From Candidatus Woesearchaeota archaeon (GTDB taxonomy: Archaea; Nanobdellota; Nanobdellia; Woesearchaeales; JABIAG01): DNA of 18,918 nucleotides. Location of the stretch: positions 1 to 18,918 of the forward strand of contig JAHWHN010000001.1 in the NCBI GenBank assembly GCA_019323235.1, read 5' to 3'. Under the pieces are notes generated by a model. That model had not been told where the DNA came from and ran no database searches. It saw only the letters and a program-made list of their open reading frames with translations. Position numbers and translations under genes: made by a program. Below, one piece after another: positions 6,380 to 13,338 of this stretch. Within the stretch, counting starts at the first letter, position 1. Each line of letters begins with the position of its first letter.

Positions 6380-8191
6380 ATGACTGATAAACATAATATG
6401 AAAGATGTCGCAATAATTTTTATAGGGATTGGTAAGTATATAGATTATTTTCCTAAATATTATAAAACCTGCAAAGAATTTTTCCTACCAAAATCAAAAA
6501 AAACATTTTATGTTTTTACAGATAATATAAATAATGATTTCTTCAAAAGAAAAGAAGATGTAATTGTTATAAAAACTAAATCTGAAAAATGGCCATTTTC
6601 AACTTTGTTTAGATTTAGGTATATAAATAGTATCTCTCGGGATTTATTAAAACACACACATATAATTTATATTGATGCAGATATGTATATTTATTCAAAA
6701 ATTTGTGAACAAGAATTTTTTTCATATAAGAATCCGCTTTTTGGAGTAAAACATCCTGGTAGTATTGGCATTAAAGGTTTTGAACATAATAAAGAATCTT
6801 TGGCTTGTGTAAATAAATCTGATGATCTTTCAATATATCGCCAGGGTTGTTTCTGGGGTGGCGAAGCAAGTTATGTTCTTAATATGTCTAAAGAACTTGC
6901 AAAAAGAATTGATGATGATTTATCAAGAGGAGTTATTGCGAAATGGCATGATGAATCTCATTTAAATAAATATTTCATAGAAAATAAAGAATATGTATAT
7001 ACGTTTAATCCTGGTTACGCTTATCCAGAATGTCTTTGGAATAAAATAAATTTTGAAAAAAAAATAATTCATATATTAAAAGACCATGGTGCCATGAGAA
7101 ATGTTTCAAATAATAATCTTAAAAAAATAATTAAGAAGGCACTCGTTACTTTTTTAGGTGAAGAAAAAATTAGAATGGTTTATGAATTTTTTTTTCATAA
7201 TTATAGAAAAAATAAAAATTCAATAAGATATAAAAAAAGAATTTTTAGAATAAAATTAAATTCCAAAATAAAAAAGTTTAGAGCGAAAATTAGTTATAAA
7301 AAAAGAATTCTTAAAAGAGAAATTAGGTTTATAAAATGGTCTTTTTTAAAACATAAAGTTGGCTTAAAATATATTTATTCAAGATTCTTTTTTTCCAAAA
7401 AGATTAAAAATAAGAGAACAATTATAGAAAAAGAAATTAATAATAAAGATTTATCAATCCACATAGTCACAGGTCATAGAGATTTTATTAATATGCTTTG
7501 GTCATTATCTTCTTTTTATAATGTCTTTAAAGAGATTGGACAATTATATATCCACGATGATGGCTCATTAAAAAATGAAGATGAAAAAATAATTAATAGA
7601 TTATTGCCAAGTTCAAAAATAATCCCTGCAAATTATCTCCATCAAAATTACATTCATGAATTAAATGAAAATCCAATACTTAAAGGACAAAATGGCCCTT
7701 TATTTAAAAAAATAATCGATACCTACTTCATATCTGATAAAAAAATGAGATTAATATTGGACACTGATATTTTGTGGTTTAATCCATCGGTTGAGATAGA
7801 ATATGAAATAAAAAATAATACTCAGAATTCAATTCTTATGAAGAATGACGTTCCAATTGAAATCAGGTTTAAAAATGGTACTAAAATGGATGAAAAATTC
7901 GCCTGGTCTAATTCAGGAATTGTATTATACTCAAAAGAAAACTTTAATTTAAAAAAACTAAAGAATTTTTGGAACAAAATAGATAGGTCTCATGTTCCTA
8001 GCGTTCACTTCTCGGAACAAACAGGATTTACAAATTGTCTTGAAGATTTAAAGATTCTTCCTGAAGATAAATATACTTTGTTTGAAAAAGAAAATGAAAC
8101 AACAATTATGAGACATTATGTTACTCCGTTGAGACCTTTATTTTATGCTAAATTATTAGATTTAAAAATTAAAAAACTACTCGATAAATAA
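6380..8191 (+). CDS. Two-domain glycosyltransferase: GT6 (ABO-type) plus second GT-A domain
   Basis: The 603-aa protein has two catalytic modules. Residues 8-240 are a GT6 domain, the family of the ABO blood-group and alpha-1,3-Gal/GalNAc transferases: WPFSTLFRFRYI (71-82), the metal site YIDADMY (97-103), GVKHPGS (122-128), YRQGCFWGGEASYVL (153-167) and the diagnostic WHDESHLNKYF (189-199). It keeps a DxD (DAD 99-101); many bacterial GT6 enzymes have NxN there. Residues 245-355 form an unusually Lys/Arg-rich linker. Residues 357-600 are a second GT-A-like domain with DDGS (393-396), LILDTDILWF (458-467, DTD 461-463) and SNSGIVLYS. The gene is leaderless from its own TATA box. One polypeptide could add two consecutive sugars; donors are unknown, though GT6 enzymes use UDP-Gal or UDP-GalNAc. 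Confidence 0.88.
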   Translation: MTDKHNMKDVAIIFIGIGKYIDYFPKYYKTCKEFFLPKSKKTFYVFTDNINNDFFKRKEDVIVIKTKSEKWPFSTLFRFRYINSISRDLLKHTHIIYIDADMYIYSKICEQEFFSYKNPLFGVKHPGSIGIKGFEHNKESLACVNKSDDLSIYRQGCFWGGEASYVLNMSKELAKRIDDDLSRGVIAKWHDESHLNKYFIENKEYVYTFNPGYAYPECLWNKINFEKKIIHILKDHGAMRNVSNNNLKKIIKKALVTFLGEEKIRMVYEFFFHNYRKNKNSIRYKKRIFRIKLNSKIKKFRAKISYKKRILKREIRFIKWSFLKHKVGLKYIYSRFFFSKKIKNKRTIIEKEINNKDLSIHIVTGHRDFINMLWSLSSFYNVFKEIGQLYIHDDGSLKNEDEKIINRLLPSSKIIPANYLHQNYIHELNENPILKGQNGPLFKKIIDTYFISDKKMRLILDTDILWFNPSVEIEYEIKNNTQNSILMKNDVPIEIRFKNGTKMDEKFAWSNSGIVLYSKENFNLKKLKNFWNKIDRSHVPSVHFSEQTGFTNCLEDLKILPEDKYTLFEKENETTIMRHYVTPLRPLFYAKLLDLKIKKLLDK

Positions 8192-8197
8192 AACAAA

Positions 8198-8224
8198 TTA
8201 TTTATAGTGCCAATTATTTTAAAG
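8198..8224 (+). promoter_or_regulatory. Candidate promoter region for the 8266 gene
   Basis: The 74-nt gap 8192-8265 has two weak TATA-like stretches, ATTATTTATA near 8198-8207 and ATTTTAAAG near 8216-8224. Either would leave a 20-40 nt leader with only a weak GTGA before the ATG. I cannot choose between them. Confidence 0.25.
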
Positions 8225-8265
8225 ATAACTAATGAGGATATTACCTGGAAAATAAGTGAACAAAA

Positions 8266-9795
8266 ATGAAAAAATTTAACTGGAAAGAATATATTAAATC
8301 AAGACCAGATTTAAGAAAAAATTGGAATTCTCCGATTAAGGCAAGACTCCATTATGTATTATTTGGTCATATTGAAGAAAAGAGTCCTCATAAAGAATTA
8401 AAAACCAATTTGGTAAATAATGTTCCTTCTCTAATTAGGAAGTATATTTTAAATGGTATATTTAACAAAACTAAAAAGAATTCAAAAGTAGGTATAATAA
8501 TTACCTATCATAATAATATTTCTAATTATACAATTCCTTGTCTAAAAAGTGTTTTAAAGTATACTCCAAAACCAAGACTGATCTTGGCATTTGATAATGA
8601 GTCAACAGAAGAAGACTCTAAAAATATATCTAATTTATTTAAAGAAGAAGATATTCGTTTTATAAGAATTGATGATCAAAATGAAAATGGAGGATTAACA
8701 GGAACTTGGAATCAAGCAATTGATATTTGCATTGAGAATAATTGTGAAAAAATAATCTTATTAAATTATGATACTCTTGCAGATGATAGTTGGAAAATAT
8801 TTATAGAAAATATTTTTAATGATAATGCTTGTTATGGTCCCGTTTCAAATGACCCTGGGTGGAATAATGCTGGTCAAAAAAAGACCAAATCTTATTCTTT
8901 AAAAAATAAAAATTCTTTAAAGAAAGGGACTTTAATTAATGGATTTTGTATGGGATTTACAAAAAATGCTTTAATTTCAAATAAATATGATTCCAAATAT
9001 TATTTTAATCCAAATTTCCCTTTTGGAGGTAATGAGTTAGAATGGGAAACAAGATTTGAAAAAAAAGGAGGGAAATTCTTAACAGTTGAAGGTTGTTTTT
9101 TATATCATCATGGTTGCCATGGTTGGAAGGATAGAACAGTAGTTTTAGATAGGATTATTGGAAAAAATAGGCAGAAAACATTGTTTTTAGAAATTGGGGT
9201 TAAAGATGGTTATATTTTGAGAAACATTATTGCTAAAACAATAATAGGTATCGGGTCTGATTTTAATAAGATAAATAAAAACTATTACTCTGATAAACAT
9301 TCATTTACAAAACATGGTAATTATTTTTATGAAATGGCAAGTAATGACTTTTTTGAAAAAAGAATTTTAAAAGATAAAAAAATTGACGTTGCTCATATTG
9401 AAGGTACTTTTGAATATAAACAAGTTTTGAGAGATATAAAAAATTGTTTGGACAATTTAAATGAAGGTGGTGTAATAGTAGTTAATGGTTGTAATCATAA
9501 TTTTAATATTAATCCCGATAATTATAAAAAATCTTCTGATAAAAATTCAAATTATGATGTTTGGAAAGCAATAGTTTATTTACGTTCAACAAGAAATGAT
9601 TTAAACATATTCACTTTAGATGTTGATAGTGGACTTGGAATAATTACAAAAGGAAAACCTGATAGTTTATTATCTTATTCTAACGAAGAAATTGAGATGA
9701 TGGATTTTGATTTTTTTGACAAAAAAAGGAAAGAGTTGTTGAATTTAAAAAAATGGGATAACTTTTTAGATTTTTTAAAAAAGAGAAATAAATAA
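8266..9795 (+). CDS. GT2 glycosyltransferase fused to a SAM-methyltransferase-like domain
   Basis: The 509-aa protein has three parts. Residues 4-42 (WKEYIKSRPDL... ARLHYVLFGHIEEKSP) match a short motif (Y..NPDL / HY...G..E.R) that often precedes bacterial and phage glycosyltransferases. Residues 75-286 are a GT2 domain: VGIIITYHN (75-83), LAFDNEST (107-114), NGGLTGTWNQAI (141-152), LLNYDTLADDSW (165-176, with NxD in place of DxD), INGFCMGF and GNELEWETRF (255-264). Residues 303-465 look like a Methyltransf_24-type class I methyltransferase: LFLEIGVKDGYIL (306-318), ASNDFFEKRI, IDVAHIEGTFEYKQVLRDI and GGVIVV, then VWKAIVYLR. Motifs usually reading IDGLH and HDCNP are IEGTF and NGCNH here, so activity is doubtful. 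It ends 17 nt from a convergent gene. Likely role: adding and perhaps methylating a sugar. Confidence 0.82.
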   Translation: MKKFNWKEYIKSRPDLRKNWNSPIKARLHYVLFGHIEEKSPHKELKTNLVNNVPSLIRKYILNGIFNKTKKNSKVGIIITYHNNISNYTIPCLKSVLKYTPKPRLILAFDNESTEEDSKNISNLFKEEDIRFIRIDDQNENGGLTGTWNQAIDICIENNCEKIILLNYDTLADDSWKIFIENIFNDNACYGPVSNDPGWNNAGQKKTKSYSLKNKNSLKKGTLINGFCMGFTKNALISNKYDSKYYFNPNFPFGGNELEWETRFEKKGGKFLTVEGCFLYHHGCHGWKDRTVVLDRIIGKNRQKTLFLEIGVKDGYILRNIIAKTIIGIGSDFNKINKNYYSDKHSFTKHGNYFYEMASNDFFEKRILKDKKIDVAHIEGTFEYKQVLRDIKNCLDNLNEGGVIVVNGCNHNFNINPDNYKKSSDKNSNYDVWKAIVYLRSTRNDLNIFTLDVDSGLGIITKGKPDSLLSYSNEEIEMMDFDFFDKKRKELLNLKKWDNFLDFLKKRNK

Positions 9796-9838
9796 AATCT
9801 TTAGAATGTTTTTCAAAATAGTTTTTCTTTTAATCTTC
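9780..9838. terminator. Convergent T-rich termination region
   Basis: The two convergent stops (9795 plus strand, 9813 minus strand) are flanked by T-rich runs in each direction: GTTTTTC and AGTTTTTCTTTT on the plus strand past 9808, and TTTTATTTATTT then CTCTTTTTT on the minus strand below 9800. Archaeal terminators are typically such T-runs without hairpins. This is compositional evidence only, in a very AT-rich sequence. Confidence 0.3.
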
Positions 9839-10580
9839 TAAAAAAATTAGGTATAGTATATGGAAGTAAATAAATTTCAATTAAAATTTCAGGATAGAAA
9901 CCTTTTTTCCTTTTTTCCTTCCATAATTCTAATCTTCTATTAAGTCTAGCAAGTTTACTAGAGTAATACTTGAATTTAGAAATGTCTCGTTTTATATTTA
10001 CATCAGAATTATTAATGACTTTTTTAAGTAGTTCCTTATTTATTTTATGTTCTGGTTCAATGTTATTAATTATTTTTTCAAGAGTTGATTCAGTATTATT
10101 TATTAAATCATTATAATCTATCTTTAAATAATCTGAATTATTAAACACCCATCTTTTTGTCCAGTTTTTCCATAATCTCACATATTTAATTAACCATTGT
10201 TCCCAATAATCTTTGTTATCTTTAGTACTTCTGCCAAGCCACATGTTATAAAATGATATTATTGTTGGAATAGCATCTCTATATTGAGTAATAATATTAT
10301 TTTCATCTAGTGATTTAACTTTTTTATTTAAATTTGGTCCCATATTATCATGGTATTTCTGAATGGAGGGGTTATCTGGACAAGGGGTTAAAGTGTTAAA
10401 TCTTTTGGAGCAATGTTGATAATATTCGCAATAACTAAGGTTACCTGCTTTAATAATTTTTTTACACTCTATTATTCCCAGATTACTTAAATTGGGATTT
10501 TTAGAATAGTATTTAAATAATAGATTCATAAGAAGATGATGTCCGCTTCTAGGGAATGTTACGATTATTGTTTTTTTCAT
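9813..10580 (-). CDS. P-loop sulfotransferase (PAPS-dependent)
   Basis: A 255-aa sulfotransferase predicted to move sulfate from PAPS to a carbohydrate hydroxyl. The 5'-phosphosulfate loop is right at the N-terminus, VTFPRSGHHLLMNLL (7-21). The 3'-phosphate element is ITQYRDAIPTIISFYNMW (97-114) with R101 and S109 at the usual eight-residue spacing. A conserved Y-x-x-L (IDYNDL, 154-159) follows, as in many prokaryotic sulfotransferases. The C-terminus is basic and hydrophobic (IYLLPYTIPNFFRRLKEKL), possibly membrane-contacting. It is the last gene of the minus-strand block, seven bases after the stop of the plant-type GT gene, with a purine-rich GGAAAAGAG as the likely ribosome site. Unlike the 700-1377 protein it keeps all expected PAPS-binding residues. 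Confidence 0.82.
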   Translation of the reverse strand: MKKTIIVTFPRSGHHLLMNLLFKYYSKNPNLSNLGIIECKKIIKAGNLSYCEYYQHCSKRFNTLTPCPDNPSIQKYHDNMGPNLNKKVKSLDENNIITQYRDAIPTIISFYNMWLGRSTKDNKDYWEQWLIKYVRLWKNWTKRWVFNNSDYLKIDYNDLINNTESTLEKIINNIEPEHKINKELLKKVINNSDVNIKRDISKFKYYSSKLARLNRRLELWKEKRKKGFYPEILIEIYLLPYTIPNFFRRLKEKLF

Positions 10581-10587
10581 GTTTATT

Positions 10588-11544
10588 TTAACTCTTTTCC
10601 ATCTTGTGAAATATTGAGGATATTCTTTTTAATAATCTTTGTATTAATATAATACTCTGGTAATTCTTTTGAAATCTTCCATCTTCACTCTTTTTTTCAA
10701 TTACCTTAAAAATTCCGATATCTTTTTCATATTCTCTAACTGCCTTCAAGACTTCTTTATCAACTCTATTTATGGCTAATGAAGGTCTTGGAATAAATAA
10801 CATTGAATTATGTTTATATTTATACCATATCTTTTGTTTATTTATATTAAAAATTGGTTGGCAATAGTGCATAATTGGAGCAGATTCATCATTATTATTA
10901 TTCCAATTGTTGCATAATCCAATGTTTTCCTCAGCATGACATATTAGATTATGTTTTTCCATTGCTATTTGAAATGCTGACATATCTGCCATCCATGTTT
11001 TTTTTTTTTCATAACCTTTCCTAGCAAAATTCTCAATGTCATTTACTATTTTTTTCATATCTTCTGCAAGAATTGCAAATGGGAACATAAGGCAGCTTTC
11101 ATTATTATCGGGGCATAAATTTGGTTGTATTGAAGTTTCTTCACAATACTTTTTAGAATATCCTTTCCATCTTTGACCATATACATGACCTATTTTTACT
11201 TTAGGAACCCATGGTTTAATAAATATCATATCGGGGTCTAAAAAGATAAGTATGTCATTATCATTAAACTCATAATTATTAAAGAAATATTTTAGTGATC
11301 CTGGTTTATTCATAACAGGCCAATGTTTATCGTTGCTCATCTTAGAAAAAGAAGGAGTGGTAATTGTTTTTCCAACTTTAGATAAAGATATTTTCCTTTT
11401 AGGAAATCTAAAATCTTCAGAACATATACGTATTAGCTTTCCAGGTTGACTTACTTTTTTAAAAGTATAATCTAATAAATCGCCTTGCCATTCTTGGTCA
11501 GGTGAATTGCTCATACTATAGATGGTATAAATATTTGATTTCAT
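10588..11544 (-). CDS. Hydroxyproline/serine O-glycosyltransferase-like protein (GT95/GT96-like)
   Basis: The 318-aa protein resembles the plant and algal hydroxyproline O-arabinosyltransferase / peptidyl-serine alpha-galactosyltransferase group. Signatures seen: IYTIYSMSNSPDQEWQGDLLDYTF (5-28), where the QWQ-type element binds near the start; MNKPGSLKYFF (78-88); the metal site LIFLDPDMIFIKP (99-111, DPD 103-105); HVYGQRWKGYS (120-130); and WMADMSAFQIAMEKHNL (184-200). Those families modify Hyp or Ser in secreted proteins; whether this protein acts on protein or glycan is unknown. The ATG follows directly after the TAA of the upstream gene and is served by GGAAGGAT embedded in it. A 12-A run (10998-11009 on the plus strand as T) encodes KKK near residue 180-182; frame is intact on both sides. 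Confidence 0.7.
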   Translation of the reverse strand: MKSNIYTIYSMSNSPDQEWQGDLLDYTFKKVSQPGKLIRICSEDFRFPKRKISLSKVGKTITTPSFSKMSNDKHWPVMNKPGSLKYFFNNYEFNDNDILIFLDPDMIFIKPWVPKVKIGHVYGQRWKGYSKKYCEETSIQPNLCPDNNESCLMFPFAILAEDMKKIVNDIENFARKGYEKKKTWMADMSAFQIAMEKHNLICHAEENIGLCNNWNNNNDESAPIMHYCQPIFNINKQKIWYKYKHNSMLFIPRPSLAINRVDKEVLKAVREYEKDIGIFKVIEKKSEDGRFQKNYQSIILIQRLLKRISSIFHKMEKS

Positions 11545-12507
11545 TTATTTTAAATCCTTCCTATCAAGTAAATCAATTATTTTAATTATTTTCATAAATT
11601 TAAATATTTTAGGATATTTTCTTGGAAATTTAGTATAGCGAAATTTTTTAAGATCAATATATGATGAGTATAAAAATATCTTTAGATGTGACCATTTCTT
11701 ACCTTTAGGAATTCTATTTAAATCTATATTCTCTGCTCTCTCCAGATTTTTTTTCCATTCTTCATGAAAATAATTCATTTTTTCCCAAGGTCTTTCGTCA
11801 CATAAAAAATGTTGAACAATTACTTTTACATTTTTTGGTTTAATTTGTGACTGATTTTTTCCACCAAATACGAGAAAGTTATATACAGAAGGAAGTTTTT
11901 TCCATTTTTTATAGAAAAATAGATTAAATACTCTCTGATCTCCGTTTTTTCCTTCATATTCTTTTGATAATTTTAGAAGTATATCAAATGAATTATCATT
12001 TATTATTTTTGTATTAAAAACCATCACTCCAGAATTAAATCCTTGAACACTTAAATCATAATTTTGTCTTAATCTTTCTATAAGTTTATGTTCTTCTGGT
12101 GTTGGATTTGATTTTTTAACAAAATGTTGCCTCAATCTCATATTAGACATATCTGATGATGCCGAAAAACCTTTCTCTTTTGTTAGTTTATCTAGTGAAC
12201 CCCAGACAATAATATCGCCATCTAAGTAAATAATAGTATCCCATTTCTTAAATTCAGGAGTAAATAAATAAAATTTACTTGTCACCACTCCATTCATCAT
12301 TCCAAAGTCTCCATCAACTAAAGGTTTGCATTCTTTAATCAATATTCCTTTATCTCTAAACCACTTTAATTTTTCTTCAGGAATGTTATGAGCCAAAAGC
12401 ATATAATCCCCTTTCCAACCTGCATTAAAGTAAACACTAGAAAAAAGTTGTTTTGCCTGTTCTAAATACTTTTCATTTGCTAATGTTACCAATAGATTCT
12501 TTTTCAT
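11545..12507 (-). CDS. GT8 family glycosyltransferase (glycogenin/LgtC-like)
   Basis: A 320-aa retaining-type GT8 enzyme. The donor half begins MKKNLLVTLANEKYLEQAKQL (first strand and the conserved A-N-x-K/x-Y region), the DxD is IIYLDGDIIVWGSLD (92-106, DGD 96-98), the glycogenin-like loop is GFNSGVMVF (156-164), NGDQRVFNLFF (188-198) matches the DQ-x-x-x-N element, and VQHFLCDERPWEK (231-243) supplies the H-x-x-G/D-x-x-K/R-P-W diphosphate site. The C-terminal 70 residues are basic, likely membrane-contacting. It is a close paralogue of the GT8 half of the 14578-16230 protein: residues 2-60 match residues 225-283 there at 48 of 59 positions by manual count. No clear ribosome site precedes the ATG; the gap to the upstream stop is 15 nt. 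Sugar donor unknown. Confidence 0.87.
   Translation of the reverse strand: MKKNLLVTLANEKYLEQAKQLFSSVYFNAGWKGDYMLLAHNIPEEKLKWFRDKGILIKECKPLVDGDFGMMNGVVTSKFYLFTPEFKKWDTIIYLDGDIIVWGSLDKLTKEKGFSASSDMSNMRLRQHFVKKSNPTPEEHKLIERLRQNYDLSVQGFNSGVMVFNTKIINDNSFDILLKLSKEYEGKNGDQRVFNLFFYKKWKKLPSVYNFLVFGGKNQSQIKPKNVKVIVQHFLCDERPWEKMNYFHEEWKKNLERAENIDLNRIPKGKKWSHLKIFLYSSYIDLKKFRYTKFPRKYPKIFKFMKIIKIIDLLDRKDLK
11554..11561 (-). promoter_or_regulatory. Shine-Dalgarno (GGAAGGAT) inside the 3' end of the upstream gene
   Basis: GGAAGGAT lies nine bases before ATG 11542-11544 and encodes part of the KDLK C-terminus of the preceding GT8 protein, implying coupled translation. Confidence 0.6.
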
Positions 12508-12522
12508 TTTTTTAATAATTGA

Positions 12523-13338
12523 TTAATTTTTTGTTTTAATATTTTTTCTATTAGAAAAAACTCCTGTCCCTGCGATTTCTCCAAAGATTTTATTTGATAA
12601 TTCAATTAATTCTTTATCTTTAAATATATTCTTATAGAATTCATTGTCAATAAAATTCTTCCATCTTTCAAGAATTTTCATTTCACGAATATTCCCTTTA
12701 AAATGGCATCCCTCAAAAGAACTTCCTTGAGAGGCCATTTTATTAAGAATAGATTCATTATTTTGAATGTTTAATTTATTTGCTAATTTATTCCTATATT
12801 CTTTATTGCTAACAAAAAAATCATAATTAATAGTGATTAAATTATTATTTTTATTTTTTAAAAAATTGTTTCCATAATCTTTCCATAATTCAATGAATCT
12901 TTTAGAGTTATTCTCATTCATAATATTTGCAAAAATTAGACTGGCAAAAGTTTTATATGGGTCCCTGAGAATTAATATGTTATAATTCTTTTTTTTGATA
13001 CAAAATAATTTTTGAATTATGCTTTTCTTATGTTCTCCAAAGATTTTATTAAACTTATCATTAAATTCTTTATTTTCAAAAATAATTTTAAAATCTTTAT
13101 TTTCATAAGAACAAATTAAATTATCTACATTAAAATTACTTATTTTATTAATCATATAATTTCTAAATTCTTCTTTTAATGAACCCCTAACTAGATTTAA
13201 ACCAAAAACAGAATTAATATTATGAGATATATTATTAAGGTGTAAATAATTTTTATTTGATTCGCTTATCCAATCAATAATAAGATGGTTACCAGATTTT
13301 TGCAAACCTAAAATCCTAAATGTTTTCTTAATATTCAT
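12523..13338 (-). CDS. Sulfotransferase-like P-loop protein
   Basis: A 271-aa probable PAPS-dependent sulfotransferase. The N-terminal P-loop is FRILGLQKSGNHLIIDWI (7-24), a divergent form of the usual PKSGTT with N-H in place of the last T's, similar in style to FPRSGHH in the 9813-10580 protein. The 3'-phosphate element is YNILILRDPYKTFASLIF (119-136) with R125 and S133 eight residues apart. The rest (for example LITINYDFFVSNKEYRNKL) fits the second half of the family. Overall similarity is weaker than for its neighbour and other P-loop transferases cannot be fully excluded. The start overlaps the upstream stop (ATGA) with AAAGGAT five bases ahead, so translation is coupled to the O-fucosyltransferase-like gene. 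Confidence 0.72.
   Translation of the reverse strand: MNIKKTFRILGLQKSGNHLIIDWISESNKNYLHLNNISHNINSVFGLNLVRGSLKEEFRNYMINKISNFNVDNLICSYENKDFKIIFENKEFNDKFNKIFGEHKKSIIQKLFCIKKKNYNILILRDPYKTFASLIFANIMNENNSKRFIELWKDYGNNFLKNKNNNLITINYDFFVSNKEYRNKLANKLNIQNNESILNKMASQGSSFEGCHFKGNIREMKILERWKNFIDNEFYKNIFKDKELIELSNKIFGEIAGTGVFSNRKNIKTKN

Noticed and set aside
8232..8255. Seven-codon leader ORF (MRILPGK) before the GT2-methyltransferase gene
   Set aside because: No run of regulatory codons, no attenuator hairpin, and the transcript start is uncertain; short ORFs like this are expected by chance.
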